Of a DNA stretch of 64,000 nucleotides, positions 15,825 to 24,829 are shown in pieces (position 1 is the stretch's first letter; each line of letters begins with the position of its first letter). Under the pieces are notes generated by a model. That model worked only from the letters and a program-made list of their open reading frames with translations, was not told where the DNA came from and searched no databases. Source of the DNA: Microcaldota archaeon. GTDB lineage: Archaea; Micrarchaeota; Micrarchaeia; Anstonellales; Bilamarchaeaceae. A program made the translations under genes and the position numbers. Location of the stretch: contig JAFGCC010000013.1 in assembly GCA_016932815.1 (NCBI GenBank), positions 1 through 64,000 of the forward strand, written 5' to 3'.

Positions 15825-18182
15825 ATGAAGGAACTAATAATCCACGCAGAACGCGTTTCATACGAAGTTACAAAGGAAACAAGGCTCGCAGAGAAAATCT
15901 CCGAGGAAGAAAAAAAGGGGGAGATGGAGAACGCGCTCTGGGTTAGAGTTTCCATGGAGAAGGGGGATGAGAACAGCATCGATTCCCTCGTGCAAAAAGC
16001 GGTTGCGGACATTGAGGGGGTTTCGGAGCAGGTGAAAACCCGGAACGTGCTGCTCTATCCGTATGCGCACCTTTTGATGGGCTCAAAGCCCGCCCCGGCG
16101 GATGCGGCAATAAAGATATTGGATAAAATGGCGCAGGAGTTGCGCGAGAAGGGCTTCAACGTAGTCAAGGCTCCCTTTGGGTGGTACAAGAAATTCTCGG
16201 TTTCCTGCAAGGGGCATCCCCTTAGCGAGCTCTCGCGCGTATTCAGCGGGAATGACGCGGGAACGGCTGCCGGAGTTGGGGAATTGGGGATTGAAGAATC
16301 AAAAGAAGCTGCCCTGGAAACCGCAGCCCACGTGATTTATGAGAGCGAGAGGCAGCTCCTAAACAAGGAATTCATAAGCGTATCCAAAAAAGAAGATGGG
16401 CTAGGGACAGTGCTATGGCGCGGGATGAAAGATATCAGCGATGAAGACATCAAAAAAGCCATAGATAATGCGAACGAGTTGGCGGCAAGGGGAGAGCCTG
16501 TGCGCGTGGAATTCATGAGCAGGGATGAGGCATTCAAAAAATGCGGGGACTTTTTCAAAAACGCAGTGCCCCAGAATGCGGAGAGCATCCGCGTCGTTTC
16601 CATAGGCAATCTTCCCCCAGAACCATGCAAGAACAAGCACATCCCTGACATCAACCTAATCAAGGAGATAAAGCTGGAGAAGGTAAAACGGGACGGTGAA
16701 GACGTCAAGGTTTGGTTTTCGGTGGACTTATCCTCCCAAATCAAAACCGATGAGAAAGTTTCCGAGAGCCTGAAACAGGAGAGCCAATTGAGGAGTGTTT
16801 TCTACGTGCTTACCCCGGAAGGGGAACTCGTGGAATCGGACAAGTTCGACTATTCGGGGCACGCCAACCTGCAAAAGTTCGTAACATACGAAACCAAGAA
16901 GACGCGCGCATACGAAAAGGAGCCTCCCCACATAAGGATAATGAAGGAGCAGGAGCTAGTAGACTACGAGCCGGGAACGGATGCGGGAAACTTCCGCTGG
17001 TACCCAAAAGGCAGGCTCATAAAGAAGCTCCTTGAGAGGTCGGTAACCGATTTCTGCATAGACTATGGGGCAATGGAAGTGGAAACGCCCCTCATGTATG
17101 ATTACGAGCACCCTTCCCTCAAAAAATACCTCAACCGCTTCCCCGCAAGGCAGTACGTTGTAAAGAGCGAGAACAAGGAATTCTTCCTCCGCTTTGCAGC
17201 CTGCTTCGGGCAGTTTTTGATGAGCCACGACATGGTCGTAAGCTACAAGCAGCTTCCTTTGCGCATGTTCGAACTAACCCGCTACTCTTTTAGGAGGGAG
17301 CAGACCGGGGAGCTTGCAGGCCTAAAGAGGCTGCGCGGATTCACCATGCCGGATATGCACGGGGTGCTGGCTGATATGAACCAGGCGAAAGCCGAATTCG
17401 AGTCCCAGCTTGAAGCGGGAATGGAATGGCTGGGTTTCGTGAAGCTCCTTGATGGGTGCGAAGTGGGCTTTAGGGTACTCCGCGAATTCTACGAGGAGAA
17501 CAGGGAATGGTACACTTCGCTCGTAAAGAAAATCGGCAAGCCCATCCTGGTGGAACTCTACGACGAGAGATACGCGTATTTCGTTACCAAGTTTGAGTTC
17601 AACTTCGTGGATGCGATGGACAAGGCAAGTGCCTTAACCACCGTGCAGATAGACGTTGAAAACTCCGAAACCTACGACCTCAACTTCGTGGATGAAAAAG
17701 GCGAGAAAAAAAGGCCGCTCCTAACCCATGCTTCCATCTCGGGAAGCGTGGAGAGGGTTGTTTATGCGCTCCTGGAAAAAGAGGCGATGCGCATGGAAAA
17801 AGGGGAGAAGGCCCAGCTTCCGCTCTGGCTCTGCCCCACGCAGGTGCGCATAATACCGATTTCGGAGAAGCACATTGAGTTTGCAGGGGAGGTGCTCAGC
17901 CAGATTGGAGAAGGGGTGAGGGCGGACCTGGATGATACCCCCGAATCCCTTGGAAAGAAGATACGCAACGCACAGAAGGAATGGGTGCCCTACATTGCAG
18001 TAATCGGGGACAACGAAATAGAATCCGGCAAGGTTTCTGTTACAATCCGCGAAACCGGCGAGAAAGTGGAGATGGGGGCGATGGAGCTTGCAAGCATGGT
18101 GCAGGAAAAAACCCAGGGGATGCCATTTGAGAAGCTCTCGCTGCCAATCCTGCTCTCAAAAAGGCCGATATTCAGGGGTTAG
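15825..18182 (+). CDS. thrS: Threonyl-tRNA synthetase, archaeal type, with an extra AlaX-like SAD domain
   Basis: 785 aa, roughly 160 residues longer than usual archaeal ThrRS. Residues 1-145 are the archaeal DTD-like editing domain (FSVSCKGHPLSELSR). Residues about 150-310 resemble the second additional domain of AlaX/AlaRS/bacterial ThrRS: ETAAH aligns with HxxxH, then PVRVEFMSRDEA, RVVSIG and CKNKH in place of CGGTH, so C and H are kept and one H is E. From about residue 330 the normal class II core follows (KEPPHIRIMKEQELVDYEPG, motif 2 FELTRYSFRREQTG, motif 3 HASISGSVERVVYALL), then the anticodon-binding domain. It charges tRNA-Thr; the second editing-like domain is the oddity. Confidence 0.93.
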   Translation: MKELIIHAERVSYEVTKETRLAEKISEEEKKGEMENALWVRVSMEKGDENSIDSLVQKAVADIEGVSEQVKTRNVLLYPYAHLLMGSKPAPADAAIKILDKMAQELREKGFNVVKAPFGWYKKFSVSCKGHPLSELSRVFSGNDAGTAAGVGELGIEESKEAALETAAHVIYESERQLLNKEFISVSKKEDGLGTVLWRGMKDISDEDIKKAIDNANELAARGEPVRVEFMSRDEAFKKCGDFFKNAVPQNAESIRVVSIGNLPPEPCKNKHIPDINLIKEIKLEKVKRDGEDVKVWFSVDLSSQIKTDEKVSESLKQESQLRSVFYVLTPEGELVESDKFDYSGHANLQKFVTYETKKTRAYEKEPPHIRIMKEQELVDYEPGTDAGNFRWYPKGRLIKKLLERSVTDFCIDYGAMEVETPLMYDYEHPSLKKYLNRFPARQYVVKSENKEFFLRFAACFGQFLMSHDMVVSYKQLPLRMFELTRYSFRREQTGELAGLKRLRGFTMPDMHGVLADMNQAKAEFESQLEAGMEWLGFVKLLDGCEVGFRVLREFYEENREWYTSLVKKIGKPILVELYDERYAYFVTKFEFNFVDAMDKASALTTVQIDVENSETYDLNFVDEKGEKKRPLLTHASISGSVERVVYALLEKEAMRMEKGEKAQLPLWLCPTQVRIIPISEKHIEFAGEVLSQIGEGVRADLDDTPESLGKKIRNAQKEWVPYIAVIGDNEIESGKVSVTIRETGEKVEMGAMELASMVQEKTQGMPFEKLSLPILLSKRPIFRG

Positions 18183-18268
18183 ATGGCCAGTAAGATAGAG
18201 AAAGGGGAACGGCTAGCCTAAGGGAAATCCGGAAAAACGGCCGGGAAAAGGGAAGTTCCATACAAGGT

Positions 18269-18928
18269 TCAGATGAACTTCTCAAAAGGCTTCGCAAGCT
18301 CCTGCAGGAACCTGGTCGGCTCTTTTGCCCTTACGAATGCGGATGCAAGCAGCACCCCGGATGCGCCAAGGGCTAGTGCCCTCTCCACGTCCTTTTCGTT
18401 GCTAACTCCCGCTCCGCACAGAAGCGGAATCGTGGTCGCAACGCTGTGGACCGCATCCAATGAATCCGAAATAATCTTGGGCTTTGCCTTGGAGACGCTT
18501 TTTCCAGAGCCTATTAGCTCGGGAGGCTCTATTGCGATAAAAGAGGGGCGGAACCTTGCGAACTTCTTGCATTCTTCCGGGGTTTCCGCGCAAACTAGCG
18601 TTTCCAAATTGAGCTTCTTCATCCTCTTGACCGTATCCCCCACCATGTCCGGGCGCCTGCATTCAGAATGGTTTATGAGCGAGCCCTTGAGCCTCAGGTT
18701 CACAAGCGCCTCCGGAAGGATTGCCCCCGTGTGCGAGCCGAAGGCCACATGGTCAACGCTCTGTGCATAAACTTCCTTGTTCGCGTAGCGCCCCCGATGC
18801 AGGTGCGTGTTGGGCGGGCAGATTACAATCCTGACGCCCGTCGCCTGCATTGCATTCCTTGCAGCGTCGACTAAGAGGTCCAGCCTCTTGTAGGTCTCTT
18901 CGTATGTCTTGAAGTTTAGTACAATCAT
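18269..18928 (-). CDS. tpiA: Triosephosphate isomerase, archaeal short form
   Basis: 219 aa from ATG 18928 (MIVLNFKTYEET). NHSECRR contains the catalytic His region, AIEPPELIG the catalytic Glu, and CGAGVSNEKD the phosphate-binding loop. Archaeal TIMs are about 220-230 aa, shorter than the bacterial enzyme, which fits. It interconverts DHAP and glyceraldehyde-3-P in glycolysis/gluconeogenesis. The 389-aa ORF in the track is a false N-terminal extension through the divergent translin-like gene. A TATA-like CCTTTTATAAG lies about 26 bases upstream. Confidence 0.94.
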   Translation of the reverse strand: MIVLNFKTYEETYKRLDLLVDAARNAMQATGVRIVICPPNTHLHRGRYANKEVYAQSVDHVAFGSHTGAILPEALVNLRLKGSLINHSECRRPDMVGDTVKRMKKLNLETLVCAETPEECKKFARFRPSFIAIEPPELIGSGKSVSKAKPKIISDSLDAVHSVATTIPLLCGAGVSNEKDVERALALGASGVLLASAFVRAKEPTRFLQELAKPFEKFI

Positions 18929-18949
18929 GGAGGGGGTATCCACGCTAAG

Positions 18950-18960
18950 CTTATAAAAGG
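18950..18960. promoter_or_regulatory. Shared bidirectional TATA box for tpiA and the translin-like gene
   Basis: CTTATAAAAGG reads as a TATA box on both strands. Its centre is about 26 bases from the tpiA ATG (18928, minus) and about 28 bases from the translin-like ATG (18982, plus), each the distance expected for leaderless mRNAs. No second AT-rich box exists in the 53-base gap. Confidence 0.55.
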
Positions 18961-18981
18961 CTGTGGCGGCAAGAAGTGTGC

Positions 18982-19512
18982 ATGGACGTGCAAAGGGCGG
19001 AAAAAACCCTGCTAGAAGAAGAGGGCAAGCTAGATGAATACCTGCGTGAGGAGCGCGGAGTAGTGCGCCTTTGCGCGCGCTCCATAAAGGAGGTGCACCG
19101 CGGGGACCTTGGGGAGGCGCTAAAGCTCGCAGAAGAGGCAAAAGGGCGCATGGACACTCTTCCCAGAATCGAGGGGCGGGGAAAGCACGTTGAGCAGGAA
19201 TATGCCGAAGCGCTTGCCCTAATTGCGGTGGCAAAGGGTGAGGAAATCCCGGACTATGGGGAGATGGGCGTTTCCGCACAGGGCTACCTCCTTGGCCTCT
19301 CAGACGCGATAGGGGAGATAAAAAGGCTCGTGATAGAGGAACTGCGCAAAGGAGAAAAAGATTTGGCGCAGGGGCATTTTGCCCGCATGGAGGAAATTTA
19401 CGCTGAGATAGGCCACCTGCATTTTTCCTCTGCAGCACTTCCCGAATTCCGCAGGAAGCAGGACGTTGCCAGGATGCAGGTTGAGGATGCGCGGGGCAAG
19501 CTCGTAAGGTAG
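18982..19512 (+). CDS. Translin-family RNA/DNA-binding protein (COG2178-like)
   Basis: 176 aa, all-helical. The second half matches archaeal translin-family proteins: a conserved EYAEALALI helix, YLLGLSDAIGEIKRLVIEEL, then PEFRRKQDVARMQVEDARG, the family's C-terminal basic signature. Eukaryotic translin/TRAX form octamers that bind and cut RNA; archaeal members are thought to be RNA binding. ATG 18982 is preferred to GTG 18976 because it fits leaderless spacing. Divergent from tpiA. Confidence 0.8.
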   Translation: MDVQRAEKTLLEEEGKLDEYLREERGVVRLCARSIKEVHRGDLGEALKLAEEAKGRMDTLPRIEGRGKHVEQEYAEALALIAVAKGEEIPDYGEMGVSAQGYLLGLSDAIGEIKRLVIEELRKGEKDLAQGHFARMEEIYAEIGHLHFSSAALPEFRRKQDVARMQVEDARGKLVR

Positions 19513-19593
19513 CGCGCCCCCAAAGGCGGAATAACCTATATAATATCTTGGATTTAGATAAGTATCCATAATTGGATTATTGAGGTGCGATTC

Positions 19594-20580
19594 ATGATTA
19601 AGAAGGCGTTTGCGCTTTTTGCGGTGCTGCTGCTCCTAGCAGGGTGCCCTGGAAACGACGATGGGTTGCTTGACGAAGGCACTGGCGGGGGAAGCACGGG
19701 CGGAACCGGGAGCCAGGAGCACATATCAATTGAAAATGGCACCAGCTCCCAGATTTCGGCAGGCGAATACGAGGAAGGCGAGTTTATTCCCGCAAGCGAA
19801 TACGCAGAAAACGTGAACTCAAGCCTGTTTATTTACTTTATTTCCGTGGGCTACGGAGACACCCAGGGAGACGCCATACTAGTCAAGAAAGGCGACTTCG
19901 ACATGGTAATTGACGGCGGGCCCGTGGCCAAAAAATACGACGTAGTGAACTTCCTCCTCGCAAAAGGCGTAGATGACATTGAAGTCCTGGTTTCCACCCA
20001 CGAAGACGCGGAGCACTACGGGGGGCTCTCCTACATAGGCGAGCAGTTCCGGGTTGCGGAGGTTTGGAGGCCGGCAGAAGGCTCCGAATCATACTCAAGC
20101 ATGCTTGAGGAAATAGGCGCAGAAGACGGCGTGAAATACGTCGGGCTGGGGGACTCCTACGAATTCAACGGCATGAGTGTTAGCGTGCTAAACCCCATAA
20201 AAGGAGAAGGGCGCTTCTTCGATTCGGACAACGACGGGGTGGTCCTCCGGATTGAAGACCGCGGATTCTGCATCCTCCTGGATGCGGACATAGACAGCAG
20301 CGCGCAAACCAAGGTGCTAACCGGAACCGGAACCTGCGACGTTGTGCAGATGCCCTGGCACGGGATGAGCGAAGGGCTCTACAACCTGGATTTCTTCTTT
20401 GACGTCCTAGAGCCGCAAGCCGCGATAATAAGCGGGAGCGCATCCGACTGGACCAAGACCCGCCAGACGCTCTTCAACAAGGCGGCGCTCCGGGGAATAG
20501 GGATATACCCCAACTACAACGGCACCGGCGCAAAGGTGACTTTTGACGGATACGATTTCGCAATCACGATAGAGGAATGA
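19594..20580 (+). CDS. Lipoprotein with ComEC-like metallo-beta-lactamase domain
   Basis: 328 aa from ATG 19594, which has a GAGGTG ribosome-binding site. Residues 1-18 form a signal peptide with lipobox LLAGC (Cys18). A Gly/Ser/Thr-rich linker follows. Residues about 75-325 are an MBL fold of the ComEC C-terminal type: VGYGDTQGDAILV, DGG, STHEDAEHYGG (metal-binding HxDxxH, here HEDAEH), SDNDGVVLRIE and MPWHG. Extracellular ComEC-like MBL domains are nucleases or phosphodiesterases, so a secreted, membrane-tethered nuclease is plausible. Confidence 0.8.
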   Translation: MIKKAFALFAVLLLLAGCPGNDDGLLDEGTGGGSTGGTGSQEHISIENGTSSQISAGEYEEGEFIPASEYAENVNSSLFIYFISVGYGDTQGDAILVKKGDFDMVIDGGPVAKKYDVVNFLLAKGVDDIEVLVSTHEDAEHYGGLSYIGEQFRVAEVWRPAEGSESYSSMLEEIGAEDGVKYVGLGDSYEFNGMSVSVLNPIKGEGRFFDSDNDGVVLRIEDRGFCILLDADIDSSAQTKVLTGTGTCDVVQMPWHGMSEGLYNLDFFFDVLEPQAAIISGSASDWTKTRQTLFNKAALRGIGIYPNYNGTGAKVTFDGYDFAITIEE

Positions 20581-20641
20581 TGGTTGCAATGGATTGCGCA
20601 GGAAGGCACTTGGAAACCGTGCAGGAGGGCAGGGAAGGCCC

Positions 20642-21793
20642 ATGAAAATAGTGCAGGCCGTCCACTCATTTCCCCCCAGGATTGGGGGCGTGGAGAGGCA
20701 CGCATACGAGCTTTGCAAGAACCTCGCTTCCATGGGAAACAGCGTAACCGTGCACACTTCCGGAGGCGGAAAGGGGAGCGGGGCGGCGAACCCCTCACAA
20801 AAACCCGCACCCGCAAAAGAGGGTGCCGGAAGGTTCCTAATAAAACGGCACTGGGGGCTTAGGTTCCCCTTTTTTTCTTCGGTGGTGGTAGTCCCGTTCC
20901 TGGCACTGAGGCTGATTGCGGAGGATGCGGACATCTATGTTTCGCACGGCTATGGCTCTCTGATGCCCTTTTGCACGGCCGTTGCCGCCATCCTCAAGCG
21001 GAAGCCGTTCGTATTCACCGTGCACGGCTACCCAAGGCTAAGCGGAATGGGGAGGATTGCCCTATGGATTTACCGCAATACCATAGCAAGGGTGGTCCTG
21101 GGAGCCGCATCCAAAATAATCGTGGTCTCGCGCGAATCCAAGAAGTACCTAGTTGGCGAAACTAACATGGGAAAAGTCATCTACATCCCAAACGGGGTGG
21201 ACACCAAGGCGTTTTCCTGCCCCTCATTTAGGGAAGGAGAATACATCTCCTATGTGGGGCGGCTGGACAAGGACAAGCAGGTCGGGATGCTAATAAACGC
21301 AGTATCCCGCATGAAGCAGAAGGCAAGGGTGCTGATTGCCGGAAACGACGAGGGGCAGAGGCCCGGGCTAATCGAGCACGCAAAGAACCGGAGGGTGGAT
21401 GCCGAATTCACGGAAGTGGAGCCCGAAGAGGCCCCAAGCATCTACTGCTACTCAAAAGCCATCGTTCTCCCTAGCAGGTACGAGGGATTTTCCCTTGTGT
21501 GGCTTGAGGCTATGTCTTGCGGGCGCCCGATTTTCTCCACGCCCGTCGGGCAGGCGCCCGAACTATTCAGGGAAGCCTACGGGGAGCACGCGGAGAAGTT
21601 CCTATTCCCGGATGAGAGGGGGCTCACAGAGCGCCTTGACTATTTCGTGGAAAACGAAAAGGAGTTCGTGCCAATAGTGAAGAAGGCGCGGGAACTAGTT
21701 GAGAAGGAATATTCCTGGGTTAGGATGAGCGAGAAAACCCTTGCCGTTTACGAGTCTGCCCTGGGGATTGGGAAAGAGGATAAAAAGGAATAA
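20642..21793 (+). CDS. Glycosyltransferase, GT4/GT1-like
   Basis: 383 aa from ATG 20642 (MKIVQAVHSFPPRIGGVERH, the typical N-terminal GT4 signature). The C-terminal nucleotide-sugar domain begins at YIPNGVD and contains ISYVGRLDKDKQ and the EX7E region PSRYEGFSLVWLEAMSCGRP. Two Rossmann domains of normal length. It would transfer a sugar onto a lipid or glycan carrier; donor and acceptor are unknown. The track start 16 residues upstream lacks family similarity. Confidence 0.88.
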   Translation: MKIVQAVHSFPPRIGGVERHAYELCKNLASMGNSVTVHTSGGGKGSGAANPSQKPAPAKEGAGRFLIKRHWGLRFPFFSSVVVVPFLALRLIAEDADIYVSHGYGSLMPFCTAVAAILKRKPFVFTVHGYPRLSGMGRIALWIYRNTIARVVLGAASKIIVVSRESKKYLVGETNMGKVIYIPNGVDTKAFSCPSFREGEYISYVGRLDKDKQVGMLINAVSRMKQKARVLIAGNDEGQRPGLIEHAKNRRVDAEFTEVEPEEAPSIYCYSKAIVLPSRYEGFSLVWLEAMSCGRPIFSTPVGQAPELFREAYGEHAEKFLFPDERGLTERLDYFVENEKEFVPIVKKARELVEKEYSWVRMSEKTLAVYESALGIGKEDKKE

Positions 21794-21850
21794 TCCGGGG
21801 AACCCCCGGAAATAAAGAATAAAGGGAAAAGAGATTCCCGCTTTTTCTGC

Positions 21851-23509
21851 TTACTGCTCTGCAATGTCTTCAACAAGCGCAGCGTATGCGGGCCTTGATA
21901 TTAGGAGCCCAAGGAGCGAACCCATTATCGTGGAAACCGCGAAACCGATGATTTCAACCATTCCCGAAAACAGGAGGGGAAGCATCGCAAATATTGCAAC
22001 GGTCACGTTGGTGGTAATTATCGCAAACGCGTTATCAAGCCGATCCTGCGGGGTCCCCTGGGACTTCTTTAAGAGTTCATCCGTAATTACAATCTGCGCA
22101 TCCACTCCCACGCCGATTGCCGCGATTATTCCCGCCATCGCCGCAAGGTCTATTGTGAAAGAGCCTAAGATTGCAAGCAGGATTATTAGCTCCGAAATGC
22201 TGATTGCGACTATCGGGAGCAGTATGTTCCTCCTCCTATACCTAAATGAAACCAGCAGCGAAATCGCCAATAGGGCGAGGAATATCCCCACGATGCTAAG
22301 GCGCAGGAACTCTTCACCCAGGGGGGCGGGTATCGTGGTCTTGCTCCCAAGCGAAATCTGGATTGGGAGGGCGCCCCCTTTGAGGATGGACTCTATGCTC
22401 TTTGCCTTGCTGTATGCATCAAGCTGCCTTGACTGCCCGGTTCCTTCGGCGCTCCCGCTTATTATGTAGCCGTAGTTGGGAGTGCCTACTGTCACAGACG
22501 GGCTTAGGACCGGAGAGGAGAGAAGCCCTACCCCGCTCCATTTTTCCACTATGAATTCCCCGCTTCCCAATTGCGAGATGTGGGGGGAAACGTCCTCGTC
22601 ATCTATTACCTGGAGAGTAAAGCCCTTTGCCTCAAGCTCTGAGCCTATCAGGGCTTCCATGTCCGCTGAGAGAAGCGCCTTGGTCTCGTTTGTTGCAGGG
22701 TGCAGGGAACTCATGTTCAATTCATCGTAGATATAGACCGAGATGTTCCCGTCTTCGGAAGTTAGCGCCCTCCTGAATGCGGAGCGGGCCACTTCGCGGT
22801 CTTTTACCTCCAAATTAGCGCTTGCCTCATCCCAATTTAGGACGACTATCGCGTCTTTTGGGCGGTCTAGGAACATGTATAGGGGATAATTGGCCTTCCC
22901 GTTTACCGTTTGCGCAAAATGCTCCGCGCCTTCCCGGGTAACCGAGAACTGGACTCCCCAGTCCGCGCCGCTAAGGTAAGCCGATGAAACGCTTTGTATC
23001 GTGCCGGGAAGTATCGCGTCTCCGGAGAGGGCGGTCTTTCCGTCTACTACTCCCGCGAACACCCCCTGGTGGGAGAGGAGGTCCTCAACCGAGGCTACCA
23101 GCTCCGGGTCTCCGCTTGGGACTTCCACGTTGATTTCGCTTTCCCCTACCGCGCGCACCTTGACTTCGGTAAGGCCGAACGTGGACGCCCTTTTCTTGAT
23201 AATATCAACCATTTCGCTCATGGTTGACTGGCTTGCAGGCGACTCCAGGATTACCGGAATCCTGGTTCCCCCGCTAAAATCTATTCCGAATTTCATCCCG
23301 TTGAACCCTATGCATAATAATGCAAGCAGGACGATTGCCCCTAGCGACATGAGCTTTAGTTCCCTCTCTTTCCAATAGGTGGAGAGCGCCCCGAAGATTA
23401 CCAGCGAGAATATTAGTATCAGGCCGGAGAAGGCAGAGTATAAAAGTACCCCCAATGCGAAGAGGGCAAAGAGTATTCCGATAACGTGTTTGTGCGAAAT
23501 CATTTTCAT
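21851..23509 (-). CDS. secD: Protein-export membrane protein SecD
   Basis: 552 aa. TM1 is followed by GIDFSGGTRIPV, the SecD N-terminal signature, a large extracytoplasmic P1-like domain (about residues 75-380) and five more TM helices including GVDAQIVITDELLK (D-E of TM4, needed for proton-coupled function in homologues). SecDF assists late steps of Sec translocation. The start overlaps the secF stop (ATGA), so the two are co-translated. Confidence 0.92.
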   Translation of the reverse strand: MKMISHKHVIGILFALFALGVLLYSAFSGLILIFSLVIFGALSTYWKERELKLMSLGAIVLLALLCIGFNGMKFGIDFSGGTRIPVILESPASQSTMSEMVDIIKKRASTFGLTEVKVRAVGESEINVEVPSGDPELVASVEDLLSHQGVFAGVVDGKTALSGDAILPGTIQSVSSAYLSGADWGVQFSVTREGAEHFAQTVNGKANYPLYMFLDRPKDAIVVLNWDEASANLEVKDREVARSAFRRALTSEDGNISVYIYDELNMSSLHPATNETKALLSADMEALIGSELEAKGFTLQVIDDEDVSPHISQLGSGEFIVEKWSGVGLLSSPVLSPSVTVGTPNYGYIISGSAEGTGQSRQLDAYSKAKSIESILKGGALPIQISLGSKTTIPAPLGEEFLRLSIVGIFLALLAISLLVSFRYRRRNILLPIVAISISELIILLAILGSFTIDLAAMAGIIAAIGVGVDAQIVITDELLKKSQGTPQDRLDNAFAIITTNVTVAIFAMLPLLFSGMVEIIGFAVSTIMGSLLGLLISRPAYAALVEDIAEQ

Positions 23510-24588
23510 CCCCTCTTTTCCTTGTAGTAGAGCACCATCACCGCGTTTATGCCCCAGGTCGCAAACAGGTCTCCAATTAGCCCTGCAAGCGCCACCGCGG
23601 AAATCTCATAATAGGTTGAGATGTGCGTTAGCATTGCGAGAACGAAAAGCGCGAAGAATGCTACCATGGCCGTAATGCTCATAGTCATCCCGGTCTTCAT
23701 CGCATCGAATGCGTTTTCCCTCGGGTCCCCCCTCCGTTTCAGAATCCTCATAGTAAGGAGGATGTCCGTATCCAGGGAGAACCCCACTAGCATCAAGAGC
23801 GCCGCAAATGAGGGCAAGGAAAGCGGTATCCCAAATAGGCTCATCGCCCCAAGCGCTATTACTATGTCGCTGAATGCCCCAACTAGCACCGCCGCGCTGG
23901 GGACTGGCGCCCTAAAGAAGAAAAATACCAGCAACACGCTGACTATCGCGGAATACAAAACGACCGTGCCCGCCTGGTCTATGAAGTGGAGGCTTAGTGC
24001 GGGGCTCACCGTTTCGGTTGAGTAGCTCGTATATTGCGCGTGCTCGCTTATTGCATCCATTATCTTCTTGGTGTGCAGGCTGTAGACTTCCAAATATGCT
24101 TCGGAGAACCTCTTTTTTAGCTGGTTTAGGTTCGTATATGTTTCCGCTTTTTCGTTGATGGAAGCTATTTCGAAGAGCCTGTTTGCATTGGAGTCAAGTT
24201 CGGCGCGCTTTGACTCGTATTCCGCCATGGAGGAGGCGTCCTCATTTGAGTTGGCCTCCAGAATTGCGACTTCCTCTAAGAGGGAATTGAAGCCTTCCTT
24301 TAAGCTGTCGGCCTCAAACATGTCGTCTGTCTGCGAGATTTCGACCTCGGCCATCTTTCCCATCGAGCCCTCGTATGCGCGCACCTGCGCGTCAAATCCC
24401 TGCTCCGCCAGGGATTCTTCCAGGGCGGACGCATCCAGGTCTTCTGTGAGCTGGAGCGTGACAAGCGTTCCTCCCCTAAAATCAACCCCGAAATGGACAT
24501 TCGGGAGGAGAAAGAGCGAAACCAGAATCATCGCCAGGGGGAATATCGCAAGAAGGCGGTAGTCTCCCTTGTATATATTCGGAATCAT
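23506..24588 (-). CDS. secF: Protein-export membrane protein SecF
   Basis: 360 aa from ATG 24588 (MIPNIYKGDYRLLAI); the track start 21 residues upstream is less typical. FGVDFRGGTLVTLQL is the SecD/F family signature after TM1. A helical extracytoplasmic domain follows, then five TM helices with LVGFSLDTDILLTMRILKRR. Partner of SecD in the same operon. An AT-rich TTTTTAAATATTCC about 50 bases upstream could be the promoter. Confidence 0.9.
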   Translation of the reverse strand: MIPNIYKGDYRLLAIFPLAMILVSLFLLPNVHFGVDFRGGTLVTLQLTEDLDASALEESLAEQGFDAQVRAYEGSMGKMAEVEISQTDDMFEADSLKEGFNSLLEEVAILEANSNEDASSMAEYESKRAELDSNANRLFEIASINEKAETYTNLNQLKKRFSEAYLEVYSLHTKKIMDAISEHAQYTSYSTETVSPALSLHFIDQAGTVVLYSAIVSVLLVFFFFRAPVPSAAVLVGAFSDIVIALGAMSLFGIPLSLPSFAALLMLVGFSLDTDILLTMRILKRRGDPRENAFDAMKTGMTMSITAMVAFFALFVLAMLTHISTYYEISAVALAGLIGDLFATWGINAVMVLYYKEKRG

Positions 24589-24670
24589 TTCAAAACCCGT
24601 AGAAAATGTATGGGAGGGTATTATTATGGAATATTTAAAAATAGAACCCAATTATGAATTAAACCCTCAC

Positions 24671-24741
24671 GCGACCGTAGTCTAGCGGTAGGATCTTGGC
24701 CTTCCAAGCCAATGACCCGGGTTCGAACCCCGGCGGTCGCA
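24671..24741 (+). tRNA. tRNA-Gly (TCC)
   Basis: Acceptor GCGACCG/CGGTCGC, anticodon stem TTGGC/GCCAA with loop CTTCCAA (anticodon TCC), T-arm CCGGG-TTCGAAC-CCCGG. No intron, no encoded CCA. A hairpin repeat follows immediately. Confidence 0.95.
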
Positions 24742-24829
24742 TCGTCCCTTTCTTTTTGCAAATCTGTGCAACCTCCGGTTGCATCTCTTGAAGCGAGCTT
24801 CAAGAAAGAAAGGTTCGGTTCTCCAAAAG
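24742..24829 (-). repeat. Hairpin repeat, copy A (type A hairpins)
   Basis: Read on the minus strand: GGAGAACCGAACCTTTCT, hairpin TTGAAGC-TC-GCTTCAA, linker GAGA, hairpin TGCAACC-GGA-GGTTGCA, then CAGATTTGCAAAAAGAAAGG. It matches copy B at 30483 nearly base for base through the inner hairpins. It sits directly after tRNA-Gly(TCC). Confidence 0.85.

Noticed and set aside
18929-19438. Extended N-terminus of the 389-aa minus-strand ORF that includes triosephosphate isomerase
   Set aside because: The added 170 residues are Pro/Arg/Leu-rich and antisense to the translin-like gene; TIM homology begins exactly at ATG 18928 with a matching TATA box.
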